Assembly: GCF_030151085.1 (NCBI RefSeq)
Contig: NZ_JASLER010000010.1
Coordinates: 1 to 14,394 of the forward strand
Origin: Bacteroides sp.
GTDB lineage: Bacteria > Bacteroidota > Bacteroidia > Bacteroidales > Bacteroidaceae
Direction of reading: 5' to 3'
DNA length: 14,394 nucleotides
In this document: in pieces, positions 1 through 6,978 of the stretch
Layout: every line of letters begins with the position of its first letter
Position numbering within the stretch: position 1 is the first letter of the stretch
Made by a program: the position numbers and the translations under genes
Notes under the pieces: model-generated
The model's input: only the letters and a program-made list of their open reading frames with translations
The model's database searches: none
Told to the model about the DNA's origin: nothing

Positions 1-587
1 GTTGAAGCGGAAGTTTGAGAATAGAGAATATCACACATTTCATTGCCTTGCAGATGACCGCCTTTGATAAGGATGGAAGTGTTATATAAATGGGATAAAT
101 CATGAGCAGCTTGTTCCATCTCAGAAGTATTGGAAATGGGATGTCCATAGAGTAAACTCGCTTCGCTTAGATTAGGGGTTAATAAGGTACAAAGAGGGAA
201 AAGTTCTTCTTTTATAACTTCAACGGTTTCTTCTGTCATCAGATGCCGTCCGCTGGTGGAGATCATTACAGGATCATAAACTACATATTTAGGTTGATAA
301 GCACAAATACAGTCCGCAATGATTGTTACAAGTTCCGCATTATGTACCATACCGATTTTTAAGGCTTGGGGTTGTAAGTCATTCATAACAGCCTCTATCT
401 GAGCGCGGACTAAATCGGCAGGAAGAGGCTGTACAGCCTGCACACCTAATGTGTTTTGCACCGTGATGGCTGTAATAACCGAAGCGGCATATCCGCCTAA
501 AGCAGAAATAGTTTTAATGTCGGCTTGTATGCCTGCACCACCCGAGCAATCGGAACCGGCAATAGTAAGAATGATGGGAGGGGTCAT
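1..587 (-). CDS. thiD: Hydroxymethylpyrimidine/phosphomethylpyrimidine kinase ThiD (3' end cut by window edge)
   Basis: ThiD phosphorylates HMP to HMP-P and HMP-P to HMP-PP, supplying the pyrimidine half of thiamine in the cytoplasm. Reading the minus strand from the ATG at 587 gives 195 complete codons, with about 70 residues missing relative to the usual ~265. The N-terminus carries the ribokinase-fold signature AGSDCSGGAGIQAD (residues about 10-23). Further on come KIGMV, the DPVM(I)STSG motif, LLTPNLSEA and ILIKGGH, which are the substrate and ATP-site motifs of the ThiD family. It is the last recognisable gene of the minus-strand thi operon in this window, 32 bp after the ThiE/TenI-like gene, so it should be under the same TPP riboswitch. 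The catalytic C-terminal region lies outside the window and cannot be checked. Identification is secure. Confidence 0.95.
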   Translation of the reverse strand, partial: MTPPIILTIAGSDCSGGAGIQADIKTISALGGYAASVITAITVQNTLGVQAVQPLPADLVRAQIEAVMNDLQPQALKIGMVHNAELVTIIADCICAYQPKYVVYDPVMISTSGRHLMTEETVEVIKEELFPLCTLLTPNLSEASLLYGHPISNTSEMEQAAHDLSHLYNTSILIKGGHLQGNEMCDILYSQTSAS

Positions 588-619
588 AGGAGTGGAAAGT
601 TGAAAGTTGAAATTATGGG

Positions 620-1216
620 TTATGGGGTTGGGGTGGCATAGGATAGGAGGGAGTCGAAGTGATTGATTAGACCGAAATCTGTTCTTTCCCAAATATCGCC
701 TAGTAAAGCGGCGCCTCCAAATCCTAAAGAGCATATTTGGGGAAGATGGTTACGATTGATGCCGCCTAATGCTATAACTTGAGAGTCGATAATACCGCTC
801 TGTTGTGCTTCTAGCAAGCTTTTGTAAGTGAAAGCAGAAGTATAGCCTGTTTTGGAAATACTGTCGTAGATGGGGCTGAGAAAGACATAATTACAATCGG
901 ACTTATGTCGTACTACTTCTTCAAAAGAGTGACAAGAGCAACTGATATGCCCGGCATAGTCGGCAGGAGCCTGTGGGTTACGTCGGTTCAGATGAATACC
1001 TTTCAAGCCGTGAGATAAGGCTAACTGAAAGTGTTCATGGATGACGATGCGTTCCTTGTATTCAGCAGGCAATTGATGGAGCAATTGCTCTACTTGTTCT
1101 ACAGAAGCACCAGGTTTACGGAGATGGAGAATTTCCAATCCGGCACGGAATAAGGAAGTTATTGCGTCGGCTTCTCCTTCAAAAAGATGCGGGGTGGTGA
1201 TAACTATCAGTTTCAT
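620..1216 (-). CDS. Second ThiE/TenI-family protein (thiamine phosphate synthase-like)
   Basis: This 198-residue protein belongs to the ThiE/TenI TIM-barrel superfamily. Visible motifs are LHLRKPG (31-36, position of the QLRxKD strand in ThiE), GIHLNRRN (73-80), CSCHSFEE (93-100), the SPIYDSISKTGY loop (114-125), ALGGIN (149-154) and a late GxxGxALLGDIW. Against the other ThiE in this operon (5893-6537) it lacks the paired acidic metal ligands: the DD of IIDDHVEL is replaced by IHEH (59-62), and the Asp of LGKSD is replaced by Arg/Asn. True thiamine phosphate synthase activity is therefore doubtful. TenI-type thiazole tautomerase or another thiazole-handling role is an alternative, although the active-site His of Bacillus TenI is also not evident. 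The start is ATG, 6 bp after thiF, and operon context supports a thiamine role. Family membership is sure; the reaction is not. Confidence 0.85.
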   Translation of the reverse strand: MKLIVITTPHLFEGEADAITSLFRAGLEILHLRKPGASVEQVEQLLHQLPAEYKERIVIHEHFQLALSHGLKGIHLNRRNPQAPADYAGHISCSCHSFEEVVRHKSDCNYVFLSPIYDSISKTGYTSAFTYKSLLEAQQSGIIDSQVIALGGINRNHLPQICSLGFGGAALLGDIWERTDFGLINHFDSLLSYATPTP

Positions 1217-1222
1217 AGGTTA

Positions 1223-1918
1223 CTATATTAGAAGAATATACGATTGCATCGTTCTTAAATCTATCATCCAAAGCTTTCCGGTTAATGGCTCGCCATAACC
1301 ACAAATCAATTTTAATACTTCATTGGCTTCTACACTTCCTACAATGGCAGGGGTCACGCCGATTACCGATTTATCGGGTGGCGGCATGCATAGTGTTTCT
1401 TTTTTGTCAGGATAAAGGTCGCGGTAGGTTTTAAAATCGGCTTTATGGCAGAATACCGAAACTTGTCCTTCAAAACCTTGAATGGCTCCATATACGTATG
1501 GTTTACCAAGGGTGGCGCAAGTATCGCTGATTAGGAATCGCGTCGCAAAATTATCACATCCATCCACTATGATGTCATATCCGACAATCAATGAATGTAC
1601 ATTTTCTTGGGTGAGACGAAGCGGGTAGGAGTGTACCTCTACCTCACTGTTCAAGGCTTGCAATCGGCGGCTGGCACAATGTACTTTGGATTGTCCGACC
1701 TCTTCCTCCGTATATAAAACCTGACGTTGCAGATTGCTGATACTAACGGTATCGTCATCTACCAATCCAAGCGTACCTACACCGGCACCCGCCAGATAAA
1801 GGGCGATAGGAGAACCCAGTCCTCCAACGCCAATTATCAGTACTCGTGCCTGACGCAGCTTCTTTTGTCCTTCTTCGCCTATTTCAGGAAGAGTGGTCTG
1901 TCTGTTATATCGGTTCAT
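1223..1918 (-). CDS. thiF: Sulfur carrier protein adenylyltransferase ThiF (HesA/MoeB/ThiF family)
   Basis: ThiF adenylates the C-terminal Gly-Gly of ThiS so that sulfur can be loaded for thiazole formation. The 231-residue product shows the Rossmann ATP motif GVGGLGSP (30-37), DDDTVSISNLQRQ (54-66, with the ATP-contacting Arg), QSKVH (76-80), DGCDNFATRF (119-128), YGAIQGFEGQ and the late helix VTPAIVGSVEANEVLKL (188-204). It is shorter than many ThiF/MoeB proteins (about 250 residues). I do not see the paired CxxC zinc motifs of the E. coli proteins, nor a Cys at the position of E. coli ThiF Cys184. The nearest is Cys177 in TLCMPPPD. This suggests a zinc-free, compact variant. It sits 20 bp downstream of thiH and 6 bp upstream of the TenI-like gene. 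The thi operon context favours ThiF over MoeB. Confidence 0.92.
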   Translation of the reverse strand: MNRYNRQTTLPEIGEEGQKKLRQARVLIIGVGGLGSPIALYLAGAGVGTLGLVDDDTVSISNLQRQVLYTEEEVGQSKVHCASRRLQALNSEVEVHSYPLRLTQENVHSLIVGYDIIVDGCDNFATRFLISDTCATLGKPYVYGAIQGFEGQVSVFCHKADFKTYRDLYPDKKETLCMPPPDKSVIGVTPAIVGSVEANEVLKLICGYGEPLTGKLWMIDLRTMQSYILLI

Positions 1919-1938
1919 TTTGCAAATGCTTTGGTGAA

Positions 1939-3066
1939 TCAGTAACGTTTTAAATCAAAACTTGCGTCCCAATCTTTCCATACCGGTTCACGTCCTAAGC
2001 GTTTCAGGGCGGCATCCACTTCTACAGCTTTGCGGTCGTCGTTGATATGAAATTGCTCCAGGGCTTGTGGGTAAGTGTAGTATCCACCGGGCTCTGTCTT
2101 GCTTTCGGCACTCATGGTAGTGACACCAAGGGTTGCCATGTGATCGCGTATCGAAGCCGGTTCGCGAGTGGAATAGGAGATGTCCACATCGTGGTCGAAG
2201 ATGCGCATGGCAAAGGTAACTTGCGCCAATTCGCGGTCACTCATTATAGTGTTAGGTTGGAAGCCACCATTCTCCGAAGGGCGCATGCGGGGGAAATTGA
2301 CGCTATACTTCGTCTTCCAATAATTCTTTTGCAGGTAACGCAGATGATAAGCCATCATGGTAATGTCTGTACGCCATTCCTTCTCGAGGCCGATCAGTAC
2401 ACCCATGCCGATGGAATGAACGCCAGCCTGCCCCATGCGGTCGAAGCCATCGACACGCCAGTTGAACTTGGACTTCATACCACGAGGGTGGTAGATGTTG
2501 TAATTAGCTTTGTGATACGTCTCCTGAAAACAGATAACGCCATTCATGCCATGCTCCTTTAATTCGGCATATTCTTCTGCTTTCAAAGGCATTACTTCGA
2601 TTTTCAGATTGCTGAAATAAGGCTTTGCCAAGTCAAGGGCACGGGCAATATAAGGTACACCGGCTTTGGCGGGATTCTCACCGGTCACTAAAAGCAGGTT
2701 TTCAAAAGGTGCCAGTTTCTTGATGGCTTTGTATTCGTTTACAATCTCTTCTTCCGTCAAAATGGTGCGTGCCATGGGGTTGCTGATATGAAATCCGCAA
2801 TAGACGCAAGAGTTGGTACATGAATTGGTAATGTATAGAGGCACAAACATGGAAATCGTTTTTCCGAAACGTTCTTCGGTATATTTCTTACTTAAACGTG
2901 CCATGACTTCCAAATAAGGAGTGGCGGCAGGGGAGATAAGTGCCATAAAATTTTCTACATCACAATGTTCCTTGGAGAGTGCACGACGTACATCGGCATC
3001 AGTTTTAGCGTTGATGCGTGCCGTGGTTTCTTCCCAGGATATTTTTTCTAATTCGTCTGAAAACAT
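1939..3066 (-). CDS. thiH: 2-iminoacetate synthase ThiH (radical SAM tyrosine lyase)
   Basis: ThiH cleaves tyrosine to p-cresol and dehydroglycine (2-iminoacetate), the glycine-derived precursor for ThiG. It is the oxygen-independent alternative to ThiO, fitting an anaerobe. I chose the ATG at 3066, giving 375 residues starting MFSDELEKISW, close to E. coli ThiH (377). The frame extends to a GTG at 3132, but those 22 extra codons are Lys/Asn-rich and sit in a filler-like spacer. The radical-SAM cluster CTNSCVYC (Cys83, Cys87, Cys90; CX3CX2C) is intact. Then follow LLLVTGENP, VMPL, CFQETYH, the GMGVLIGLEKEWRTD segment and the C-terminal biotin/thiamine-synthesis-associated domain with SYSTREPASIRD. 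Upstream lies the unusual 228-bp thiC-thiH spacer; downstream thiF follows after 20 bp. Confidence 0.95.
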   Translation of the reverse strand: MFSDELEKISWEETTARINAKTDADVRRALSKEHCDVENFMALISPAATPYLEVMARLSKKYTEERFGKTISMFVPLYITNSCTNSCVYCGFHISNPMARTILTEEEIVNEYKAIKKLAPFENLLLVTGENPAKAGVPYIARALDLAKPYFSNLKIEVMPLKAEEYAELKEHGMNGVICFQETYHKANYNIYHPRGMKSKFNWRVDGFDRMGQAGVHSIGMGVLIGLEKEWRTDITMMAYHLRYLQKNYWKTKYSVNFPRMRPSENGGFQPNTIMSDRELAQVTFAMRIFDHDVDISYSTREPASIRDHMATLGVTTMSAESKTEPGGYYTYPQALEQFHINDDRKAVEVDAALKRLGREPVWKDWDASFDLKRY

Positions 3067-3190
3067 TTTTCTGTTTGATTTTTTGTTATTTTCCACTTTC
3101 AATTTTCTATTGCCCGCTTTCAGCGATTTCACTACAGAATTACTTGCTGAGTATCTTTTTTATACTCCGTTCTATGCTATTGTAGCGGGG

Positions 3191-3262
3191 GGCATTCAGT
3201 ATACGACTGAACCCTATTCAGTATACGAGTGAATGCCATTCAGTCGTATACTGAATAGGGTT
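3191..3262. repeat. Palindromic repeat cluster in the thiC-thiH spacer
   Basis: Three copies of an 18-bp unit, ATTCAGTATACGACTGAA or close variants, lie at 3194-3211, 3216-3233 and, inverted, 3239-3256. Copies 2 and 3 form a 53-nt hairpin: arms AACCCTATTCAGTATACGA (3210-3228) and its exact complement (3244-3262), then one G/G mismatch, a 5-bp inner stem TGAAT/ATTCA and the loop GCC. A competing 8-bp stem GGCATTCA/TGAATGCC pairs 3191-3198 with 3230-3237. A smaller inverted repeat, GAGTAT/ATACTC, lies nearby at 3149-3167. The element could be a mobile REP/BIME-like palindrome, or an RNA structure separating thiC from the distal thi genes. No coding capacity is evident. Confidence 0.85.
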
Positions 3263-3294
3263 CGATATAGGCCAAATGACGACTCACTGAATTA

Positions 3295-4983
3295 TCATTT
3301 ACAATTCTTCTTCAAGTCTCTCGACAATCGCATGGCGCAGAAGTTAGGTCCGCACATCGTGCAGTATTCACCATCTGTATGACGTCCTGCATGAAAGTAG
3401 GAGAAGGCACGTTCCGGATCGAGAGAAAGATCGAATTGGTCTTTCCAACGGAATTCGTAGCGGGCCTTGCTCAAGGCATTGTCACGAACTTGTGCGCCGG
3501 GATGCCCTTTCGCTAAATCAGCGGCATGGGCGGCAATCTTATAGGTTATAACGCCTACACGTACATCTTCTTTATCGGGCAAGGCAAGATGTTCTTTCGG
3601 TGTAACGTAGCACAGCATGGCAGTTCCCAGCCAACCTATCTGTGCAGCACCAATGGCAGAAGTGATATGGTCGTATCCCGGAGCAATATCCGTAACCAAC
3701 GGACCTAGCGTATAAAAAGGAGCATTGTGGCACTTTTCAATCTGACGTTCCATATTTTCTTTAATCTTGTGCATGGGCACGTGGCCGGGACCTTCGATAA
3801 AAGCTTGCACATTCTTATCCCAGGCACGAAGTACGAGTTCGCCCATCGTGTCGAGTTCCGCAAACTGTGCTTCATCATTAGCGTCGTGTGTAGACCCCGG
3901 ACGTAACCCATCGCCCAGGGAAATAGCTACATCGTATTGCGCTAATATATCGCAGATGTCGTCGAAGTGTTCGTACAAGAAGCTTTCCTGATTGTGCACA
4001 AGGCACCATTTGCTCATTATACTACCACCACGACTTACAATACCGCACAAACGTTTGTCTGCCAAGTGTACATTATGCCGACGGATTCCCGCATGAATGG
4101 TAAAATAATCCACACCTTGTTCGCATTGTTCTATTAATGTATCACGATAGATTTCCCAAGTGAGGTCTTCTACTTTGCCATTTACTTTCTCCAGTGCCTG
4201 ATAAATAGGCACTGTGCCCACAGGTACAGGGCAGTTGCGTATGATCCATTCACGCGTTTCATGGATATTCTCACCGGTAGAGAGGTCCATTAGCGTATCG
4301 CCTCCCCATTTACAACTCCACAAGGCTTTTTCTACTTCTTCGTCTATACTTGATGTTGTGGCGGAGTTCCCGATGTTGGTATTGATTTTAACGAGGAAAT
4401 TACGCCCCACAATCATAGGTTCGGCTTCAGGATGGTTGATATTAGCAGGAAGCAAGGCACGTCCTTCGGCAATTTCCTGACGGACAAATTCGGGTGTAAT
4501 ATGTGTTTCTATACCTAGTTCGGCACAGTTCATGTTCTCACGAATGGCTACATATTCCATTTCGGGAGTGATAATGCCCTGCTTGGCGTATGCCATTTGT
4601 GTGACACATTTGCCACTTTTAGCCCGATAAGGCAGGGCGATGTGTTCGAAACGCAGATGATCGAGTGATTGATCGTCACGACGCATACGCCCGTAATCAG
4701 ACGAAATCTCCGATAATTGCTCTACGTCTCCACGACCCAGAATCCACGATTCACGCAAGCGGGGTAGTCCTTTCTTTAAATCTATTTCTAAATCAGGGTC
4801 ACTGAATGGACCACTAGTGTCGTAAATATAAATGTCCGGATTGGGAGTGATTACCTTTTCTCCATCTACGAAATCGGTACTGGGTACTTGCTCTACCTTA
4901 CGCATAGCTACACGTAATTCGGGGAATAAAGTACCCGGTAAATATACTTTCTCTGAACGGGGGAATTTTATCTTTTGACTCAT
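3295..4983 (-). CDS. thiC: Phosphomethylpyrimidine synthase ThiC
   Basis: ThiC is a radical SAM enzyme that rearranges aminoimidazole ribotide into HMP-phosphate. The start chosen is the ATG at 4983 (MSQKIKFPRSEKVY), giving 562 residues. The open frame runs further up to 5070 but those codons have the composition of the spacer. Motifs in order: RENMNCAELG, NIGNSATTSS, STGENIHETREWI, NCPVPVGTVPIYQALE, YFTIHAGI, SRGGSIMSKWC, SLGDGLRPGS, EGPGHVPMHKI, TLGPLVTDIAPGYDHI, and the C-terminal iron-sulfur motif CTMCGPNFC (Cys541, Cys544, Cys549; CX2CX4C). It is shorter than E. coli ThiC (631), mainly at the N-terminus, which is common for many bacterial ThiC proteins. It follows thiG after an 86-bp spacer and is separated from thiH by 228 bp. 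Confidence 0.97.
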   Translation of the reverse strand: MSQKIKFPRSEKVYLPGTLFPELRVAMRKVEQVPSTDFVDGEKVITPNPDIYIYDTSGPFSDPDLEIDLKKGLPRLRESWILGRGDVEQLSEISSDYGRMRRDDQSLDHLRFEHIALPYRAKSGKCVTQMAYAKQGIITPEMEYVAIRENMNCAELGIETHITPEFVRQEIAEGRALLPANINHPEAEPMIVGRNFLVKINTNIGNSATTSSIDEEVEKALWSCKWGGDTLMDLSTGENIHETREWIIRNCPVPVGTVPIYQALEKVNGKVEDLTWEIYRDTLIEQCEQGVDYFTIHAGIRRHNVHLADKRLCGIVSRGGSIMSKWCLVHNQESFLYEHFDDICDILAQYDVAISLGDGLRPGSTHDANDEAQFAELDTMGELVLRAWDKNVQAFIEGPGHVPMHKIKENMERQIEKCHNAPFYTLGPLVTDIAPGYDHITSAIGAAQIGWLGTAMLCYVTPKEHLALPDKEDVRVGVITYKIAAHAADLAKGHPGAQVRDNALSKARYEFRWKDQFDLSLDPERAFSYFHAGRHTDGEYCTMCGPNFCAMRLSRDLKKNCK

Positions 4984-5069
4984 AAGGTTCTTATTGTTTG
5001 GTGATCTTTTATTTAATGATTGGTTAGTTCTTGGCTGGTAATATTTAATAATGAGCAAACCACTGATCA

Positions 5070-5855
5070 CTAATCATCAATCGCAGATAAGAATGCCGTT
5101 AAAGGCGAACTGGCTTCTGCTACAAAATTATCTGCCTGTAATCCCAATCCGGCTTCGTATGCCATACGTCCGGCTTCTACGGCTTGTTTGAAAGCTTGCG
5201 CCATAGCAACAGGATTACCGGCAACGGCAATGGCTGTATTTACTAAACAGGCAGAAGCCCCCATTTCCATCGCTTCGGCTGCATGACTGGGAGCACCGAT
5301 ACCGGCATCTACTACAACAGGAACATTGGCTTGTTCGATGATAATACGTAGGAAATCACGGGTTTGTAATCCTTTATTAGTTCCGATAGGGGCACCCAAG
5401 GGCATTACAGTAGCGGCACCGGCTTCTTCAAGATGCTTGCATAATGTAGGGTCTGCCTGGCAATATGGAAGTACTACAAACCCCAGTTTTACTAACTCTT
5501 CTGTAGCTTTCAGTGTTTCTACAGAGTCCGGTAGCAGATAGCGTGGATCAGGATGTATCTCTAGTTTTAACCAGTTTGTACTGAAGGCTTCACGTGCCAT
5601 CTGTGCTGCAAACACTGCCTCTTCAGCATTTCGCACCCCGGATGTGTTGGGCAAAAGCTGGATATGCGGATGGATGATGTGTTTCAGCATATCATCTTCG
5701 CTATTATCCAGTTCAATACGTTTCATCGCTACGGTTACCATCTCTGAACCGGATGCCAGAATTGCTTGTTCCATACTTTCGTTCGAATTGAACTTTCCGG
5801 TTCCTAAAAACAGGCGGGAGTTGAATTCACGTCCCGCAATCACTAATTTCTCCAT
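5070..5855 (-). CDS. thiG: Thiazole synthase ThiG
   Basis: ThiG condenses deoxyxylulose 5-phosphate, dehydroglycine from ThiH and sulfur from ThiS thiocarboxylate into thiazole phosphate. The 261-residue TIM-barrel protein has the family N-terminus AGREFNSRLFLGTGKF, VTVAMKRIEL, LLPNTSGVRNAEEA, and the Schiff-base lysine in TNWLKLEI (Lys97). PYCQADP, MPLGAPIGTNKGL, VVVDAGIGAPSHAAEAMEMGA and VNTAIAVAGNP follow, the last segments lining the phosphate site. Length and motifs are normal for the family. It lies 37 bp after thiE and 86 bp before thiC on the same strand, inside the riboswitch-led operon. Confidence 0.97.
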   Translation of the reverse strand: MEKLVIAGREFNSRLFLGTGKFNSNESMEQAILASGSEMVTVAMKRIELDNSEDDMLKHIIHPHIQLLPNTSGVRNAEEAVFAAQMAREAFSTNWLKLEIHPDPRYLLPDSVETLKATEELVKLGFVVLPYCQADPTLCKHLEEAGAATVMPLGAPIGTNKGLQTRDFLRIIIEQANVPVVVDAGIGAPSHAAEAMEMGASACLVNTAIAVAGNPVAMAQAFKQAVEAGRMAYEAGLGLQADNFVAEASSPLTAFLSAIDD

Positions 5856-5892
5856 ATCTATTTTGTTATTTTATTTCTGTACGATTAACTCA

Positions 5893-6537
5893 TTATGCCA
5901 TTACCGCAAGGATTCTCTTCATCTCTTCCACCGGATTTTCAGCCTGTAACACTACACTAGAAAGAGCGATGCCGTCAACTCCTGTTTGCATGATACCGGG
6001 AATATCTTCTGTCGTTATTCCACCAATAGCCACAATAGGAAGGATTATCTTCGCTTTATTTAATTTCTGCATAATCTCTTCGTAAACTTCCAAACCAATT
6101 ATCGGACTTAGGTTCTTCTTTGTCGTTGTATATCTGAAAGGGCCGCAACCTATGTAATCTGCACCTGCCGATTTCAGGCTTTTTATATCTTCGTAGGTAT
6201 TAGCTGTGCCACCAATAATACAGGTATCACCCAGAATCTGCCGTGCTTCTGCAATGGGCATGTCGCTTTTACCGAGGTGCACACCATCGGCTTTTATTTC
6301 ATTTACCAGTTCTACATGGTCGTCAATGATGAATAAGGCATTGTTGTCATCACATAACTTTTTAACCTCTAAAGCGATAGGAAGAATTTCCTCTACCGTG
6401 GCATCTTTCATGCGTAGTTGAATCCAGCGACAACCACCTTCTAATGCTATACGTGCCGAGTCGAGATAAGAATAACGTTCTGTATGGTGTGTGATGAATT
6501 GCACCTTACCATATTCCAAAATAATTTCTTCTTTCAT
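5893..6537 (-). CDS. thiE: Thiamine phosphate synthase ThiE
   Basis: ThiE couples HMP-pyrophosphate with thiazole phosphate to give thiamine phosphate. The 214-residue TIM-barrel protein carries the full set of synthase motifs: IQLRMKDA (39-46), FIIDDHVELV (69-78) with the metal-binding Asp72/Asp73, DGVHLGKSDM (84-93), IIGGTANT (107-114), the pyrophosphate loop YTTTKKN (136-142), VAIGGITTEDI (169-179) and GIALSSVV. It is therefore the likely functional synthase of the two ThiE-family proteins here; the other (620-1216) lacks the acidic ligands. The ATG at 6537 lies only 4 nt after the thiS stop, suggesting translational coupling. Confidence 0.96.
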   Translation of the reverse strand: MKEEIILEYGKVQFITHHTERYSYLDSARIALEGGCRWIQLRMKDATVEEILPIALEVKKLCDDNNALFIIDDHVELVNEIKADGVHLGKSDMPIAEARQILGDTCIIGGTANTYEDIKSLKSAGADYIGCGPFRYTTTKKNLSPIIGLEVYEEIMQKLNKAKIILPIVAIGGITTEDIPGIMQTGVDGIALSSVVLQAENPVEEMKRILAVMA

Positions 6538-6541
6538 GGTT

Positions 6542-6739
6542 TTATCCTCCGCAAGCAGCCTTAATTATGACGATTGATATACCTTCGGACAATGAATAAT
6601 TTGCCCATTCCGTACGTGTAATCATACGGTTGTTTACTGCAATAGCAATGCCTTGCGTTGGTAAGGAGAGTTCTTCGGTAAGTTGTGAAAGGGTAGTAGC
6701 GCCGGTTTCCACCTCTTTGTTGTTGACTGATACTTTCAT
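6542..6739 (-). CDS. thiS: Sulfur carrier protein ThiS
   Basis: This 65-residue ubiquitin-like (beta-grasp) protein carries sulfur as a C-terminal thiocarboxylate for ThiG. The hallmark C-terminal Gly-Gly is present (IVIIKAACGG), and the central segment IAIAVNNRMITRTEWANYSL matches the family core around the conserved VN. It is the first gene of the thi operon, about 80 nt downstream of the TPP aptamer, and its stop is 4 nt from the thiE start. ThiF in the same operon is its adenylating partner. Confidence 0.95.
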   Translation of the reverse strand: MKVSVNNKEVETGATTLSQLTEELSLPTQGIAIAVNNRMITRTEWANYSLSEGISIVIIKAACGG

Positions 6740-6785
6740 TTTCTTTCAGTTAAAATTGAAATAATGAGAAGTAAACACAAAGAAG

Positions 6786-6798
6786 CGCCATAATGGCG
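6786..6798 (-). terminator. Possible expression-platform hairpin of the thi leader
   Basis: On the minus strand, between the TPP aptamer and thiS, a short GC-rich hairpin CGCCA-TTA-TGGCG (5-bp stem, 3-nt loop) is followed by the U-rich stretch CTTCTTTGTGTTT. It could be the ligand-dependent terminator of the riboswitch. The stem is short and the U-tract interrupted, so control at translation initiation remains an equal possibility. Confidence 0.35.
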
Positions 6799-6817
6799 GT
6801 TATAAGACGAAGTTGAT

Positions 6818-6892
6818 GTCCAATTCCTACGGCAGTACTAACTGCATCAGGTTCGAGGGTATAATCTCAGCCCGTCAGGGCACCCCTTTGTT
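6818..6892 (-). ncRNA. TPP (thi-box) riboswitch aptamer
   Basis: Read on the minus strand, the leader contains the conserved thi-box parts in order: GGGGTGCCC, GGGCTGAGATTATACCC, TCGAACCTGATGCAG, a short loop, then CTGCCGTAGGAA. CTGAGA and ACCTGAT form the pyrimidine-binding arm. The GCAG/CTGC stem followed by GTAGGAA is the pyrophosphate-sensing arm. It lies between a promoter (6903-6933) and thiS, so TPP should repress the whole downstream operon. The outer P1 stem appears short and its exact ends are approximate. Confidence 0.95.
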
Positions 6893-6902
6893 TTTACGGT
6901 GA

Positions 6903-6933
6903 CAAAGGTAAGGGAATATCGGGAAAGAAGAAA
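6903..6933 (-). promoter_or_regulatory. Bacteroides-type promoter of the thi operon
   Basis: The minus strand has TACCTTTG (6903-6910), a full match to the Bacteroides -7 consensus TAnnTTTG. TTTC (6930-6933), one mismatch from the -33 TTTG, lies exactly 19 bp upstream. Transcription would start around 6896-6899, just before the TPP aptamer. Confidence 0.75.
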
Positions 6934-6978
6934 TAAAATAAGATTTTTTTATTAATAAGAACTTGAAATGTAATTTTA

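Noticed and set aside
2047..2562. A 171-codon plus-strand open frame opposite thiH
   Set aside because: It lies wholly antisense to well-supported thiH, has no recognisable motif, and its composition is that of a reverse-complement shadow.
3067..3132. N-terminal extension of ThiH from a GTG at 3132
   Set aside because: The 22 added codons are Lys/Asn-rich spacer translation; the ATG at 3066 gives the usual family length.
3191..3262. Possible CRISPR-like repeats
   Set aside because: Only three copies, one inverted, with spacers of 4-5 bp; the arrangement is palindromic, not an array with unique spacers.
4984..5070. N-terminal extension of ThiC up to the thiG stop
   Set aside because: The added codons come from repeat-like spacer DNA and the ATG at 4983 starts a family-typical N-terminus.
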